From Enterobacter hormaechei ATCC 49162 (GTDB taxonomy: Bacteria; Pseudomonadota; Gammaproteobacteria; Enterobacterales; Enterobacteriaceae), in NCBI RefSeq assembly GCF_001875655.1, contig NZ_MKEQ01000001.1, positions 2,108,001 through 2,172,000 on the forward strand: DNA of 64,000 bases, given 5' to 3'. Position 1 is the stretch's first letter, and each line of letters opens with the position of its first letter. Below, piece after piece: positions 32,303-45,400 of the stretch. The notes below the pieces were generated by a model, which saw only the letters and a program-made list of their open reading frames with translations, was not told where the DNA came from and did no database searches. The translations under genes and the position numbers were made by a program.

Positions 32303-34654
32303 ATGAAAAAACGTATCCCCACCCTTCTGGCCACAATGATTGGCACCGCCCTGTATAGCCAACAGGGACTCGCAGCCGATCTCGCCTCGCAGTGTATGCT
32401 TGGCGTCCCAAGTTACAATCGCCCACTGGTGAAAGGCGATACGAATGACTTACCCGTCACCATTAATGCCGACAGCGCAAAAGGTAATTATCCTGACAAC
32501 GCGACCTTTACGGGCAATGTCGATATTAACCAGGGAAACAGCCGCCTGCTGGCTGACGAAGTGCAATTGCACCAGAAGCAACCGGAAGGTGCCCAGGCGC
32601 CTGTCCGTACCGTGGATGCGCTGGGTAATGTGCACTATGACGACAACCAGGTCATCCTGAAAGGTCCGAAAGCCTGGTCGAATCTGAATACCAAAGATAC
32701 CAACGTCTGGGAAGGTGATTACCAGATGGTGGGTCGTCAGGGGCGCGGTACCGCAGACCTGATGAAACAGCGCGGCGAAAACCGCTACACCATTCTTGAA
32801 AACGGCACGTTTACCTCCTGTTTGCCAGGGTCAAATACCTGGAGCGTTGTGGGCAGTGAAGTGATCCATGACCGTGAAGAACAGGTTGCTGAGATCTGGA
32901 ACGCCCGTTTTAAACTTGGCCCAGTGCCTATTTTCTATAGCCCTTACCTGCAACTTCCCGTGGGTGACAAACGTCGTTCAGGTTTCCTGATCCCGAACGC
33001 CAAGTACAGCACGTCGAACTACTTTGAGTTCTACCTGCCGTACTACTGGAACATTGCGCCCAACATGGACGCCACGATCACGCCGCACTATATCCATAAG
33101 CGCGGTAACATCATGTGGGAGAACGAGTTCCGCTATCTGACCAAGGCGGGCGCGGGTCTGATGGAGTTTGATTATCTGCCATCAGATAAGGTGTTCCAGG
33201 ACGAGCATCCGAGCGAAGGTGATAAGCACCGCTGGATGTACTACTGGAAGCACGCCGGGGTATTAGATCAGGTGTGGCGCTTCAACATCGACTACACCAA
33301 AGTCAGCGATCCGTATTACTTCAACGACTTTGACTCAAAATACGGTTCGAGTACCGACGGTTACGCCACGCAGAAATTCAGCGTGGGCTACGCCATTGAG
33401 AACTTTGACGCGACGGTGTCGACCAAGCAGTTCCAGGTGTTTGATACGCAATCGCGTAGTACCTATGGTGCCGAGCCGCAGCTGGACGTGAACTGGTACC
33501 AGAACGATGTGGGGCCTTTCGACACGCGCGTTTACGCTCAGGCGGTCCATTTCGTCAACACCAACTCGGATATGCCGGAATCAACGCGTCTGCATATCGA
33601 GCCGACGATCAATCTGCCGTGGTCAAACGACTGGGCGAGCCTGAATACCGAAGCCAAAGTGATGGCCACCCACTACCAGCAGAAGAATCTGGACTGGTAT
33701 AACAAACGCTATGGCACCGATCTTGAAGAATCGGTAAACCGTACGCTTCCGCAATTCAAAATGGACGGGAAGCTGATCTTCGAACGTGATATGGCTCTTC
33801 TCGCGGATGGATACACCCAGACGCTTGAGCCACGTATGCAGTATCTGTACGTGCCATATCGCGATCAGAGCAAAATTCAAAACTACGACTCGTCGTTCCT
33901 GCAATCTGACTATAGCGGTCTGTTCCGTGACCGTACCTACGGCGGCCTTGACCGTATCGCGTCTGCTAACCAGTTAACGACCGGCGTCACAACGCGCGTA
34001 TATGATGATGCTGCCGTTGAACGTTTTAACGTTTCTGTTGGTCAAATCTACTATTTCACCGAGTCTCGTACCGGTGATGACGACATTAACTGGGAGAAAG
34101 ACAACAAAACGGGCTCACTGGTATGGGCGGGCGACACCTACTGGCGCATGACGGATCGTTGGGGTCTGCGCGGTGGTGTTCAGTACGATACACGACTGGA
34201 CAATATCGCGACGGGCAGTGCTGCCATCGAATATCGTCGTGATGAAGACCGCATGTTGCAGTTGACGTACCGTTACGCCAGCCCGGAGTATATCCAGGCG
34301 ACGCTGCCAAACTATGCGAATACAGACCAATACAAAGACGGTATTTCACAGGTGGGTACCGCCGCGAGCTGGCCGATCGCCGATCGTTGGTCAGTCGTCG
34401 GTGCCTACTACTATGACACGAATGCCCAAAAACCTGCTGACCAGATGCTGGGTCTGCAATATAACTCCTGCTGTTACGCAATACGTGTCGGTTACGAACG
34501 CAAACTTAACGGCTGGGATACGCAAAACAGTCAGGGCAAATATGATAACGTGATTGGCTTTAATATCGAGTTGCGCGGCCTGAGTTCTAACTACGGTCTG
34601 GGCACGCAGCAGATGCTGCGCTCGAACATTCTGCCGTATCGTAGTTCATTGTAA
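32303..34654 (+). CDS. lptD: LPS-assembly outer membrane protein LptD
   Basis: Essential beta-barrel that, with LptE, inserts lipopolysaccharide in the outer leaflet. 783 residues. A signal peptide of 24 residues (cleavage after QQGLA) is followed by the OstA-type beta-jellyroll and the 26-strand barrel. The four cysteines that form the two disulphides are present (Cys31 in LASQC, one in FTSCLPG near residue 173, and the CC pair in NSCCYAIR). It is the first gene of lptD-surA-pdxA-rsmA-apaGH. Confidence 0.97.
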   Translation: MKKRIPTLLATMIGTALYSQQGLAADLASQCMLGVPSYNRPLVKGDTNDLPVTINADSAKGNYPDNATFTGNVDINQGNSRLLADEVQLHQKQPEGAQAPVRTVDALGNVHYDDNQVILKGPKAWSNLNTKDTNVWEGDYQMVGRQGRGTADLMKQRGENRYTILENGTFTSCLPGSNTWSVVGSEVIHDREEQVAEIWNARFKLGPVPIFYSPYLQLPVGDKRRSGFLIPNAKYSTSNYFEFYLPYYWNIAPNMDATITPHYIHKRGNIMWENEFRYLTKAGAGLMEFDYLPSDKVFQDEHPSEGDKHRWMYYWKHAGVLDQVWRFNIDYTKVSDPYYFNDFDSKYGSSTDGYATQKFSVGYAIENFDATVSTKQFQVFDTQSRSTYGAEPQLDVNWYQNDVGPFDTRVYAQAVHFVNTNSDMPESTRLHIEPTINLPWSNDWASLNTEAKVMATHYQQKNLDWYNKRYGTDLEESVNRTLPQFKMDGKLIFERDMALLADGYTQTLEPRMQYLYVPYRDQSKIQNYDSSFLQSDYSGLFRDRTYGGLDRIASANQLTTGVTTRVYDDAAVERFNVSVGQIYYFTESRTGDDDINWEKDNKTGSLVWAGDTYWRMTDRWGLRGGVQYDTRLDNIATGSAAIEYRRDEDRMLQLTYRYASPEYIQATLPNYANTDQYKDGISQVGTAASWPIADRWSVVGAYYYDTNAQKPADQMLGLQYNSCCYAIRVGYERKLNGWDTQNSQGKYDNVIGFNIELRGLSSNYGLGTQQMLRSNILPYRSSL

Positions 34655-34707
34655 TGTGCTTGATTTACAACGTAATCCGCTTTGCGGTTAATTGAAATGG
34701 AAAAAGT

Positions 34708-35994
34708 ATGAAGAACTGGAAAACGCTGCTACTCGGTGTCGCTATGGTTGCGAATACCAGCTTCGCGGCCCCACAGGTTGTCGATAAAGTCGCGGCTGTG
34801 GTTAACAACGGCGTCGTGCTTGAAAGTGACGTTGACGGTTTGATGAAATCTGTAAAGCTCAACTCGGGTCAAGCAGGTCAGCAACTTCCGGATGACGCTA
34901 CGCTGCGCCACCAGATCCTGGAACGTCTGATCATGGATCAGATTGTCCTGCAAATGGGCCAGAAAATGGGTGTGAAGATCTCTGACGAGCAGCTCGATCA
35001 GGCGATCGCCAACATTGCAAAGCAGAACAACATTACCCCGGACCAGATGCGTAGCCGCCTGGCCTATGACGGCATCAGCTATGCCACCTACCGTAATCAG
35101 ATTCGTAAAGAGATGCTGATTTCAGAAGTGCGTAACAATGAAGTCCGTCGCCGCGTCACCATCCTGCCTCAGGAAGTAGATGCCCTGGCAAAACAGGTGG
35201 GGAATCAGAATGACGCCAGCACTGAGCTGAACCTGAGCCACATCCTGATCCCTCTGCCGGAAAACCCAACCTCCGATCAGGCGGCTGCGGCGGAAAGCCA
35301 GGCACGCGCTATCGTTGAGCAGGCGCGTAATGGCGATGACTTCGGCAAACTGGCTATCACGTACTCCGCTGACCAGCAGGCGCTGAAAGGCGGCCAGATG
35401 GGCTGGGGCCGTATTCAGGAGCTGCCCTCTCTGTTTGCCCAGGCGCTGAGCACTGCGAAGAAAGGCGACATCGTCGGTCCAATCCGTTCCGGTGTGGGCT
35501 TCCACATTCTGAAAGTGAACGACCTGCGCGGTCAGAGCCAGAACATTTCGGTTACCGAAGTGCATGCGCGTCATATTCTGCTTAAACCGTCTCCGATCAT
35601 GACTGACGATCAGGCCCGTGCGAAACTGGAACAGATCGCCGCAGACATCAAGAGCGGTAAAACCACCTTTGATAAAGCGGCAAAAGAGTTCTCTCAGGAC
35701 CCTGGCTCTGCTAACCAGGGCGGTGACCTGGGTTGGGCGGCAGCCGATATTTACGATCCGGCTTTCCGCGATGCGTTAATGAAGCTGAATAAAGGCCAGA
35801 TGAGCGCGCCTGTGCACTCTTCCTTTGGCTGGCACCTGATCCAGCTGATGGACACCCGCAACGTGGATAAAACCGACGCGGCGCAGAAAGACCGCGCGTA
35901 TCGCATGCTGTTTAACCGTAAGTTCTCTGAAGAAGCCGCAACCTGGATGCAGGAACAACGCGCCAGTGCTTACGTGAAAGTGTTGAGCAACTAA
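34708..35994 (+). CDS. surA: Periplasmic chaperone and peptidyl-prolyl isomerase SurA
   Basis: Main chaperone for outer membrane proteins, including LptD encoded just upstream. 428 residues. A 20-residue signal peptide ([20 protein letters not shown]) is followed by the chaperone N domain, two parvulin domains (about residues 171-272 and 282-382, with LSHILIPLP and [10 protein letters not shown] at their starts) and the C-terminal helix. Its stop overlaps the pdxA start (TAATG). Confidence 0.98.
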   Translation: MKNWKTLLLGVAMVANTSFAAPQVVDKVAAVVNNGVVLESDVDGLMKSVKLNSGQAGQQLPDDATLRHQILERLIMDQIVLQMGQKMGVKISDEQLDQAIANIAKQNNITPDQMRSRLAYDGISYATYRNQIRKEMLISEVRNNEVRRRVTILPQEVDALAKQVGNQNDASTELNLSHILIPLPENPTSDQAAAAESQARAIVEQARNGDDFGKLAITYSADQQALKGGQMGWGRIQELPSLFAQALSTAKKGDIVGPIRSGVGFHILKVNDLRGQSQNISVTEVHARHILLKPSPIMTDDQARAKLEQIAADIKSGKTTFDKAAKEFSQDPGSANQGGDLGWAAADIYDPAFRDALMKLNKGQMSAPVHSSFGWHLIQLMDTRNVDKTDAAQKDRAYRMLFNRKFSEEAATWMQEQRASAYVKVLSN

Positions 35995-36980
35995 TGAAAC
36001 CGCATCGTGTGGTGATCACTCCCGGCGAACCCGCCGGGATTGGGCCTGACCTTGTGGTTCAGCTCGCCCAGCGCAGCTGGCCGGTAGAGTTGGTTGTCTG
36101 CGCAGATGCAACACTGTTACAAGACCGGGCTGCTTTGCTTGGTCTGCCTTTAACGCTCCTCCCTTACGTTGAAGGCCAGCAGCCTGCACCGCAGCAGGCT
36201 GGCACCCTCACCCTGCTTTCTGTCCCGCTCCGTGCGCCTGTTGTCCCCGGTGAGCTACATACCGAAAACGGCCACTACGTTGTCGAGACGCTGGCGCGCG
36301 CCTGTGACGGTTGCCTTCAGGGCGAATTTGCTGCCCTGATCACCGGTCCGGTGCATAAAGGCGTAATCAACGACGCGGGCATTCCGTTTACCGGGCATAC
36401 CGAATTTTTCGAAGAGCGTTCGCACAGCCCGAAAGTGGTGATGATGCTGGCAACCGAAGCGATGCGCGTTGCGCTGGTAACTACGCACCTGCCGATCAAA
36501 GCCATTCCTGATGCGATTACGCCTGACCTCCTGCGTGAGATCATTGGCATTTTGCATCACGATCTGCAAACCAAGTTCGGCATTCCGCAGCCGCACGTTC
36601 TGGTCTGTGGTCTGAATCCGCATGCGGGCGAAGGCGGACATATGGGCACCGAAGAGATCGACACCATCATTCCGGTGCTGGAAGAAATGCGGGCGAAAGG
36701 GATGCACCTCAGCGGGCCTCTGCCTGCCGACACCCTTTTCCAGCCCAAATACCTGGATAATGCTGACGCTGTGCTCGCGATGTACCACGATCAGGGCCTG
36801 CCCGTGCTAAAATACCAGGGATTTGGCCGCGGGGTGAATATCACCCTCGGTTTACCCTTTATTCGAACGTCCGTTGACCACGGTACTGCGCTGGATCTGG
36901 CAGGCCAGGGAAAAGCGGATGTCGGCAGTTTTATTACGGCGCTTAATCTCGCCATCAAAATGATAGTTAATACTCAATGA
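35994..36980 (+). CDS. pdxA: 4-hydroxythreonine-4-phosphate dehydrogenase
   Basis: NAD-dependent enzyme of pyridoxal phosphate synthesis. 328 residues (E. coli 329). The N-terminal [15 protein letters not shown] (about residues 5-19) and the metal-binding histidines in the [13 protein letters not shown] and YHDQGLP segments are present. It overlaps surA by 1 bp and rsmA by 4 bp (ATGA). Confidence 0.97.
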   Translation: MKPHRVVITPGEPAGIGPDLVVQLAQRSWPVELVVCADATLLQDRAALLGLPLTLLPYVEGQQPAPQQAGTLTLLSVPLRAPVVPGELHTENGHYVVETLARACDGCLQGEFAALITGPVHKGVINDAGIPFTGHTEFFEERSHSPKVVMMLATEAMRVALVTTHLPIKAIPDAITPDLLREIIGILHHDLQTKFGIPQPHVLVCGLNPHAGEGGHMGTEEIDTIIPVLEEMRAKGMHLSGPLPADTLFQPKYLDNADAVLAMYHDQGLPVLKYQGFGRGVNITLGLPFIRTSVDHGTALDLAGQGKADVGSFITALNLAIKMIVNTQ

Positions 36981-37798
36981 CTAATCGAGTCCATCAGGGC
37001 CACTTAGCCCGTAAACGCTTCGGGCAAAACTTCCTCAACGATCAGTTTGTGATCGACAGTATCGTTTCTGCCATTAATCCGCAGAAAGGCCAGGCCATGG
37101 TCGAAATCGGCCCGGGTCTTGCCGCGCTGACCGAGCCGGTTGGCGAACGCCTTGACGAACTGACCGTTATCGAACTCGACCGCGATCTGGCCGCGCGTCT
37201 GCAAACGCACCCGTTCCTCGGGCCGAAGCTGACGATTTATCAGCAGGATGCGATGACCATGAACTTTGGCGAACTGTCAGAAAAAATGGGACAGCCGCTG
37301 CGCGTGTTCGGTAACCTGCCGTACAACATCTCCACCCCGCTGATGTTCCATCTGTTTAGCTATACTGATGCCATTGCCGACATGCACTTCATGTTGCAAA
37401 AAGAGGTCGTTAACCGTCTGGTTGCAGGGCCGAACAGTAAAGCGTATGGTCGTTTAAGCGTGATGGCGCAATATTACTGCAACGTGATCCCGGTATTAGA
37501 AGTACCGCCTTCCGCGTTCACGCCACCGCCAAAAGTTGATTCTGCGGTTGTCCGCCTCGTGCCACATAAAACGATGCCGTACCCGGTCAAAGATCTGCGC
37601 GTGCTGAGCCGTATTACGACAGAAGCCTTTAACCAGCGCCGTAAAACGATTCGTAACAGCCTTGGCAATCTGTTTACCGTTGACGTGTTAGCTGAGTTGG
37701 GCATCGACCCGGCAATGCGTGCGGAAAATATTTCCGTAGAGCAGTACTGCAAGCTGGCTAATTACATCAGCGCCAATGCGCCGCCGAAGGAGAGCTAA
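36977..37798 (+). CDS. rsmA: 16S rRNA dimethyladenosine transferase RsmA (KsgA)
   Basis: Dimethylates A1518 and A1519 of 16S rRNA; loss gives kasugamycin resistance. 273 residues, as in E. coli. The SAM-binding motif [10 protein letters not shown] (about residues 43-52) and the catalytic NLPYNIST (about residues 113-120) are intact. Confidence 0.98.
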   Translation: MTNRVHQGHLARKRFGQNFLNDQFVIDSIVSAINPQKGQAMVEIGPGLAALTEPVGERLDELTVIELDRDLAARLQTHPFLGPKLTIYQQDAMTMNFGELSEKMGQPLRVFGNLPYNISTPLMFHLFSYTDAIADMHFMLQKEVVNRLVAGPNSKAYGRLSVMAQYYCNVIPVLEVPPSAFTPPPKVDSAVVRLVPHKTMPYPVKDLRVLSRITTEAFNQRRKTIRNSLGNLFTVDVLAELGIDPAMRAENISVEQYCKLANYISANAPPKES

Positions 37799-37801
37799 GC
37801 C

Positions 37802-38179
37802 ATGATTGATTCGCCCCGCGTCTGTGTTCAGGTTCAAAGCGTCTACATTGAGTCCCAATCCACACCGGATGAAGAACGTTTTGTCTTTGCTTATACCGTA
37901 ACCATTCGCAATCTGGGGCGGATGCCTGTGCAACTGCTCGGGCGCTACTGGCTTATCACCAACGGCAACGGCCGTGAAATTGAAGTCCAGGGTGAAGGTG
38001 TGGTCGGTGAACAACCCCATATCGCCCCTGGCGAAGAGTATCAGTACACCAGCGGTGCGGTAATTGAAACGCCGCTGGGTACCATGCAAGGCCATTACGA
38101 AATGGTCGACGCCGACGGTAATGCCTTCCGCATTGCTATTCCTGTGTTCCGTCTCGCCGTACCTACACTTATTCATTAA
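37802..38179 (+). CDS. apaG: Co2+/Mg2+ efflux-linked protein ApaG
   Basis: A 125-residue protein of the ApaG/F-box-A fold (fibronectin III-like). Mutants of the Salmonella homologue CorD show altered cobalt and magnesium efflux; the molecular role is not settled. The family core with [11 protein letters not shown] (about residues 47-57) and the ApaG sequence [20 protein letters not shown] is present. It lies between rsmA and apaH as in E. coli. Confidence 0.95.
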   Translation: MIDSPRVCVQVQSVYIESQSTPDEERFVFAYTVTIRNLGRMPVQLLGRYWLITNGNGREIEVQGEGVVGEQPHIAPGEEYQYTSGAVIETPLGTMQGHYEMVDADGNAFRIAIPVFRLAVPTLIH

Positions 38180-38183
38180 TCTA

Positions 38184-39032
38184 ATGTCTACATATCTGAT
38201 TGGCGACGTTCACGGTTGCTACGATGAACTGATCGCATTATTAAAACAGGTCGACTTCACCCCCGGGCAGGACACGCTCTGGCTGACGGGCGACTTAGTG
38301 GCGCGCGGTCCCGGTTCCCTGGACGTCCTCCGCTATGTCAAATCGCTGGGTGACAGCGTGCGCATGGTGCTGGGCAACCACGATCTGCATCTGCTGGCCG
38401 TATACGCCGGGATCAGCCGTAATAAGCCGAAAGACCGCATTACTCCCCTGCTTGAAGCACCGGATGCCGATGAGTTGCTCAACTGGCTGCGTCGCCAGCC
38501 GCTGCTCCAGATTGACGAAGAGAAAAAGCTGGTGATGGCCCATGCAGGCATCACGCCCCAGTGGGATCTTGAGACGGCAAAAACCTGCGCGCGCGACGCG
38601 GAAGCGGTGCTGGCGAGCGACTCCTATCCGTTCTTCCTTGATGCGATGTACGGCGACATGCCGAACAACTGGAGTGATGACCTCAGCGGCCTGGCGCGAC
38701 TGCGTTTTATCACCAATGCCTTTACACGGATGCGCTACTGCTTCCCGAACGGGCAGCTGGATATGTATTGCAAAGATACGCCGGAAAATGCACCTGCGCC
38801 GCTTAAGCCGTGGTTTGCGATTCCGGGCCCCGTGACAAACGACTACAGCGTGGTCTTTGGACACTGGGCATCGCTGGAAGGAAAAGGCACCCCGGAAAAT
38901 ATCTATGCGCTGGATACCGGATGCTGCTGGGGCGGGGATTTAACCTGCCTGCGCTGGGAAGATAAAACTTACTTTGTGCAGCCATCCAACCGACAGCTGG
39001 ACTTAGGTGAGGGTGAGGCGGTCGCCTCCTGA
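38184..39032 (+). CDS. apaH: Diadenosine tetraphosphatase (symmetrical)
   Basis: Cleaves Ap4A to two ADP and removes Np4 RNA caps. 282 residues (E. coli 280) from the ATG at 38184 ([11 protein letters not shown]); the longer frame inside apaG is not used. The metallophosphatase signatures GDVHGC (residues 7-12), GDLVARG (about residues 35-41) and GNHD (about residues 64-67) are present. Last gene of the lptD-apaH unit. Confidence 0.97.
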   Translation: MSTYLIGDVHGCYDELIALLKQVDFTPGQDTLWLTGDLVARGPGSLDVLRYVKSLGDSVRMVLGNHDLHLLAVYAGISRNKPKDRITPLLEAPDADELLNWLRRQPLLQIDEEKKLVMAHAGITPQWDLETAKTCARDAEAVLASDSYPFFLDAMYGDMPNNWSDDLSGLARLRFITNAFTRMRYCFPNGQLDMYCKDTPENAPAPLKPWFAIPGPVTNDYSVVFGHWASLEGKGTPENIYALDTGCCWGGDLTCLRWEDKTYFVQPSNRQLDLGEGEAVAS

Positions 39033-39037
39033 GGATG

Positions 39038-39067
39038 TTTATCCTCTCCCTTTGGGGAGAGGATAAA
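39038..39067. terminator. Bidirectional terminator apaH/folA
   Basis: Stem TTTATCCTCTCCC/GGGGAGAGGATAAA with the loop TTT, between two convergent genes. It belongs to the same CCTCTCCC repeat type as the one after thiQ. Confidence 0.8.
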
Positions 39068-39071
39068 ACCG

Positions 39072-39584
<513 letters not shown>

Positions 39585-39665
39585 CTATACGGAAAGCTTA
39601 ATCTTTCGTCGACTGGCGGCAGGGTAAAGAATTAGAAATTTTTTAATATTGCTGGCAACTCCACT

Positions 39666-41531
39666 TCACGCAGAAGGGTTACTCTGCGGTTCATCCGCAG
39701 GATCACCGGTATGCTTGCCCTCTTCCGTTCCTTGCCAGCCATGGCGCTGAACCAGCGACAGGTGATTACGATCCTCATTGATGATCTCCGTCAGCATGGT
39801 ACTGGTGCGTTTAAACACCGCTGCGCGTTCGGTTGCCGTACTGCTCGCCATCGCCACCATCTCCTCCACCATCTCATGATTAAAACGGCGGAAAAGATCT
39901 GCACGCTCACGCGCTTCATACGCGCCAAGCCCGAGGCTTTCCAGCGCCATGCGGCCAGATTTGAGCGCACCTTCAAAGGTTTCACGTTCAGGCGCTGCCA
40001 CTCCAGCCTGACGCAGCTGGATGTAATGATCGACATCGCGCGCGCGGGAAATAATGGTCAAATGCGGAAAGTGTTCTTTGACCAGCTCAACCATCTGCAT
40101 GCTGGTCTCAGGATCGTCGATGGCGTTAATCAGCACCTCGGCCTTCGCCGCTCCGGCGGATTCCAGCAGGTCAACCCGGGTCGCATCGCCGTAAAACACC
40201 TTCATATCGAATTTACGCAGCGTATCGACATGGTCAGGATCGTGATCGAGGATAACCATTTTCACACCGCTGGAGAGCAGTAAACGGCCGGTGATCTGCC
40301 CGAAGCGGCCAAATCCGGCGATGATCACGCGCGGTTGCTCCTCGTCGATCTCATCGGCTTCTCGCTCCTGTTCGCTTCCTGCTTTTTCCAGGCGCGTCAG
40401 CAGCACCAGCAGGATCGGCGTTGCGGCCATCGACAGCGCGACCGCCAGCGTCAGGGCTTTTGCCCATTCGGGATCGAGTACATTTGCCATTTGCGCAGCG
40501 CCAAAGACCACGAAAGCAAACTCACTCCCCTGCCCCAGCAGCACGGCAAACCAGCGGCGCTGCGGTTTTGGCACATTTAACGGGCGGGCAATCAGCCACA
40601 GCATCGCCATTTTAATGACCAGGAAGCCCACCAGCAGAATGATGATGCGCAGCGGATGGGTTACCAGCGTCCCGAAGTCGACAGACATCCCGACGCCGAT
40701 GAAAAACAGCCCCAGCAGCAATCCTTTAAACGGTTCGATATCGCTTTCCAGCGCGTGACGGTATTCGGAGCTTGCCAGCAAGACCCCGGCAAGGAAGGCG
40801 CCCATTGCCATCGACAGCCCGGCCTCTTCCAGCAACAATCCAAAACCAAACACCAGGAATAACGCAACGGCGCTGAAGACTTCGCGCAGGCCAGAGCGAG
40901 CAACAAAGCGCAGCAGCGGACGCGTTACGTAACGACCCAGCAGAACAACCAGCGCCAGCGCACCGACCACCTTCAGCGCCGATAATGCAAATGCCCCCAG
41001 CGTCGTAGATGCGCCGCTGGTTGCCAGCAGCGGGATCATCGCCACCAGCGGGATCGCGGCAATATCCTGGAACAACAGCACGGAGAAGGTGCTACGCCCC
41101 ATTTGCGACACCGTCAGGTTACGCTCGTTCATTGCCTGCATGGCTATCGCCGTCGAGGAGAGCGCCAGCGTCATGCCAATCAGCGCCGCGACTTTCCACT
41201 CCATTCCGAGCAGGATACAGAATCCGCCGAGCAGCAAACCGCAGGCCAGCATTTGCAGAGCGCCTCCGCCAAACACCGAGGCGCGCAGTTTCCACAGCCG
41301 CTGCGGATCCAGCTCCAGGCCAATCACGAACAGCATCAGCACCACGCCGATTTCTGCAAAATGCAGGATCGACTCGGCATCCGTCACCAGCCGAAAGCCC
41401 CAGGGGCCAATGACACATCCGGCAATCAGATAGCCGAGCACCGAGCCAAGCCCCAGGCGAACCGCCACGGGCACAATTAATGCCGCCGCGCCGAGGTAAA
41501 TCAGCGCCTGTATCAGCGTATGGCTATCCAT
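39666..41531 (-). CDS. kefC: Glutathione-regulated potassium-efflux antiporter KefC
   Basis: K+/H+ antiporter held closed by glutathione and opened by glutathione adducts of electrophiles. 621 residues from the ATG at 41531 ([14 protein letters not shown]), as in E. coli (620). An N-terminal CPA2 exchanger domain with about 12 membrane segments (residues 1-380) is followed by a cytoplasmic RCK domain that opens with [11 protein letters not shown] (about residues 402-412). It overlaps kefF by 8 bp. Confidence 0.96.
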   Translation of the reverse strand: MDSHTLIQALIYLGAAALIVPVAVRLGLGSVLGYLIAGCVIGPWGFRLVTDAESILHFAEIGVVLMLFVIGLELDPQRLWKLRASVFGGGALQMLACGLLLGGFCILLGMEWKVAALIGMTLALSSTAIAMQAMNERNLTVSQMGRSTFSVLLFQDIAAIPLVAMIPLLATSGASTTLGAFALSALKVVGALALVVLLGRYVTRPLLRFVARSGLREVFSAVALFLVFGFGLLLEEAGLSMAMGAFLAGVLLASSEYRHALESDIEPFKGLLLGLFFIGVGMSVDFGTLVTHPLRIIILLVGFLVIKMAMLWLIARPLNVPKPQRRWFAVLLGQGSEFAFVVFGAAQMANVLDPEWAKALTLAVALSMAATPILLVLLTRLEKAGSEQEREADEIDEEQPRVIIAGFGRFGQITGRLLLSSGVKMVILDHDPDHVDTLRKFDMKVFYGDATRVDLLESAGAAKAEVLINAIDDPETSMQMVELVKEHFPHLTIISRARDVDHYIQLRQAGVAAPERETFEGALKSGRMALESLGLGAYEARERADLFRRFNHEMVEEMVAMASSTATERAAVFKRTSTMLTEIINEDRNHLSLVQRHGWQGTEEGKHTGDPADEPQSNPSA

Positions 41532-42054
41532 TGTGGGCCTCCTGCCACTCAAGCAAGCGTTGTTTGTAGTGACGAGCCTGCGCCTGCAAGGTTTCATCGT
41601 CACAGACAAAGGTACAGTGCATCGCAAAAGGCGGAAGCCAGTTCAGACCACAGTAAAGGGCCGTCGCCTGTAGCGGTTGCGCCAGCACCTCAAAGCCGGG
41701 GAAAGCACCAATATCAAAGTGGCTTTCCCCCCCGCCGGTGGTTACGGCCCACATCAGGCTTTTGCCCTGTAGCGCGTTGCCGCCGTGTCCGTATGCCCAA
41801 CCGTGGGAGAAAACTTTGTCGATCCACAGTTTCAGCAGCGGAGGGGTGCTGTACCACTGCATTGGATGCTGCCAGACGATCAGGTCGGCACGGGAGAGCG
41901 CCTCCTGTTCAGCAGCGACATCGATATTAAAGTCTGGATAGCGTTGATAGAGGGAACGTATCTCTACGTTTTCAAGCGTCCTTGCCTGCTCAAGCATCCG
42001 CTTATTGGCATGCGAGTGCTGCGGATAGGGGTGCGCATAAATTATCAGAACCAT
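41524..42054 (-). CDS. kefF: KefC ancillary NAD(P)H oxidoreductase KefF
   Basis: Flavodoxin-fold quinone oxidoreductase that is needed for full KefC activity and reduces electrophilic quinones. 176 residues, as in E. coli. The FMN-binding region [19 protein letters not shown] (about residues 61-79) and TTGGGESHF (about residues 109-117) are present. It is first in the kefF-kefC pair. Confidence 0.95.
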   Translation of the reverse strand: MVLIIYAHPYPQHSHANKRMLEQARTLENVEIRSLYQRYPDFNIDVAAEQEALSRADLIVWQHPMQWYSTPPLLKLWIDKVFSHGWAYGHGGNALQGKSLMWAVTTGGGESHFDIGAFPGFEVLAQPLQATALYCGLNWLPPFAMHCTFVCDDETLQAQARHYKQRLLEWQEAHNG

Positions 42055-42429
42055 GAATATGCCTGTCTTTTACTTTTCTTGTAGCAATGAGTGTAGACAG
42101 TTACCACCCCGACTGAAAGGGACTAACTAAGGCCGTCAGGTAAAACGCAAGTATTGGCAATCTTCTCAACCGTGCCCACGTTACCGCGGCTCAAGAAAGC
42201 GAGCGAGGTGTGTAATGAATTCATATTATAAAGCAGTCATACTCAAACATATTATTAACGGATGTTTTTAGAATATCTTAAGTCATTATGTAATAAATTA
42301 ACCTGTACATAACCCCTTGAAAAAATAATAATTTTATGCTCTTTTTTTGAGTTCACCTTTTTACGCGATCAATATACGTTTTCATACACGTTAACTTGAT
42401 GTTCCCTTCTCACTCAAATGGATGTGTAC
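42055..42429. promoter_or_regulatory. Divergent promoter region kefF/autotransporter
   Basis: A gap of about 375 bp. The right half (42220-42380) is very rich in A+T, with runs of A and T. The upstream region of the autotransporter gene could bind H-NS; that is inferred from composition. TTGAGT and AATATA with 18 bp between them (42346-42375) are a possible but weak promoter. No K-12 gene of this interval (yaaU, fix, cai) is left in it. Confidence 0.4.
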
Positions 42430-45400
42430 ATGAGCAATAAACGCTTTAATTTAAACAATACAACTAAAACTCTGGGAAAGATATTTCCTGCCTTGTTAAT
42501 ATGTACGCCAGTAGTTGCATTTTCTGCCACCATTGACCAATCAACATCTGTCCCTCAAAATTTCTCCACCGATACTGAATATGTTATAAATCAAGATGTC
42601 ACGATATCTTCCGCAGATAGTGAAGCGGCGGTATCTGTCTCTGGATTTACTACCACCAACGCCACTAATAATGGCAATATTTCTGGCGCGGGAAATGGCC
42701 TGGATATTAATACTGGTGATCAGAGCATGGTAATTAATAATGGCATCGGTGCAACCATTTCCTCCACCACCGCAAATGCTGTTAATATTCAGTCAATGCT
42801 CGGTAATTTTACTAACAGTGGAAATATTATCGGCGCGGAAAATGGCATAGCTGTCAGCGAAAACTCTTCCGCAGTAACCATTATCAATACCAGCACTGGA
42901 ATAATAAAAGGAAAAACGGGTCTAAGTACTCACGTTGGCATTGGCATTAATAACAGTGGCGCAATTATAGGTACAAATGGTGATGCTATTATGGCAACTC
43001 ATGGCAACACCAAGCTTACTAACAGTGCCCTTGTGCAGGGAACCGAGAACGGTATCAATGTAAAAGATACTGCAAAATTGGATATCAAGAATAGCGGAAC
43101 GATTAGTGGCGATACAGCCGCTATTATGTTTGCCAGTAATAAAAATAACGCCCTGGTGCTTGATACGGGTTCCGTCCTTGTCGGTGACGTTATTTCCACC
43201 AATTCCACGGGAAACAATCTCTCTCTGATCGGCACCGGCACAGAAGACAGTAACTTTGTTGGCCTGAATGAAGGCGACGGCTTTGCCAGCGTCACAATGA
43301 ACGGCGAAAGCTGGGCGCTGTCGGGCGATCTCGACATTATTGGCTCTGGCGATTCCTTACTGGTAGAGACCGGCGCATTAACCCTGTCGGGTGCGGTATC
43401 CAACACCGGTAATACACGCGTTGCCAAAGATGCCTCTCTGCAACTGGGTGATGGCGAAAAAACCGCAACGCTCAGCGGTGGACTGACTAACAACGGTACC
43501 GTCATTTTTAATCAGGGCAGTGATTTCACGTTTGCCACCGATATGACCGGTAGCGGTAACGTCGAAAAAGTAGACGCCAACACTCTGACCCTGACGGGCA
43601 ATAATAGCTACACAGGGGATACCGTTCTGCACGGCGGCACCACGCTGGTCGCCAGCGGCGCGCAACTTGGTGTCGAGGGCAGTAACGCCACCGTTACCGT
43701 TGAAAACGGCGCGACCTTTGCCACCGCAGGTGAAGTGAACAACAACGTTGCTATTCTTACCGGCGGTACGCTGGCAGCGTGGAATGCGGTTCAGGGTAAC
43801 GCAACGCTGCGCGGGGCCGGGGTGGATACCGTGAATGGCAACGTGACAAACGGCGGCACGCTGCTGCTCGCCGCGGCTGATAATAGCGTTGGCAATAATT
43901 TTACGATTAACGGCGACTACACCGGTTCTGCCGGCAGCCAGATTGTGATGAACAGCACCCTGGGTGAAGATAATGCGCCAACCGACCACCTCACCATTAC
44001 CGGCAGCAGCTTTGGTCAGTCCGGCGTAAGCATCTCCAACATTGGCGGTGCAGGCGCTCAAACCATTAACGGAATGGAAATTGTAAACGTAGGTGGCAGT
44101 TCCGAAGCCCAGCTGACGCTGGCTGCACCCGTTGTTGCTGGCGCTTATGAATACAATCTTTATCAGCACGACGACGGCAACTGGTATCTGGAATCAAAGG
44201 CAACACCTTCTGATGAACCTACCGACGACACCGACGGCGATAACACTGACGGCGGTGACAACACCGACAACGGCGGTAACACCGACAACGGCGGCAACAC
44301 CGACAACGGCGGCAATACCGACAACGGCGGCGACACCGACAACGGCGGCAACACCGATAACGGCGGCAACACCGACAACGGCGGCAACACCGACAACGGC
44401 GGCAACACCGACAACGGCGGCAACACCGACAATGGCGGCGACACCGACAACGGCGGTAACACCGACAACGGCGGTAACACCGACAACGGCGGCAATACCG
44501 ACAACGGTGGAAACAACGCGCCAGAAGTCATGGCACCAGAAGTCGGCGCTTACTTAGGTAACTACCTCGCAGCGCAGAGCATGTTCCTGCATAAGCGTGA
44601 CGACCGTGACCAGATCACCTTCCGCAATGAAGAGGATCTGAACACCTGGATGTACGTTAAGGGTCGCTATCACGAGAACGATGCCGGTGGCGATAAAGTC
44701 AGCTATGACACCACCACCACCGTCCTGCAAGTCGGCAGTGATTTCATGAGCAAGCCAATGGACAACGGTATCCTGCGTGCCGGTGGTATGTTCGGTGCAG
44801 GCCAGGCGAAAACCCACTCTGATGCGAAGCACAACGTGCGTGATGCACAGGGTAAAGTGGATGGCTTCAATGTTGGGCTGTACGCCACCTGGCAGGAAGA
44901 TCAGAAATTACGTCTTGGCAGCTACATTGATACCTGGGCCGCTTATAGCTGGTACAACAACAAAGTGACCAGCAACCGCAACGATGAAGACTACGATAGC
45001 GAAGGTTTCGCCGCGTCTGTTGAAGTCGGTCATGCGTGGGTTATCAAGTCTGAAAACGAACGTACCTGGAAGATCGAGCCACAGGCACAGGTGATCTACA
45101 GCTATCTCGATCAGGAGAACCACACCGATCGCGACGGCGTTCGTGTGACCACGCTGGATAATGACAGCGTCTTCGGACGTCTGGGCGTGAAATCCAGCTA
45201 CTTCCAGCAGAATGACGTCACGGCCTGGCAGCCGTATGTTGCGGTTAACTGGCTGAAAGGTGCAGGTCAAAACGATCTGGCCTTTAACGACGAGACCGTC
45301 AGCAACGACACGCCGGAAGATCGTGGTCAGTTAGAGCTGGGCGTCACCGGCAACCTGAACGAGACCACAACGATCTCCCTGCGCGCCAGCGGCGAATGGG

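Noticed and set aside
44260..44511. Tandem repeat considered as a CRISPR array
   Set aside because: The units are contiguous 18-bp coding repeats without spacers and lie inside an intact gene; no cas gene is near.
44163..44531. Minus-strand frame coding a PPLSVL repeat protein
   Set aside because: It is only the complement of the autotransporter's tandem repeat, with no start signal or promoter.
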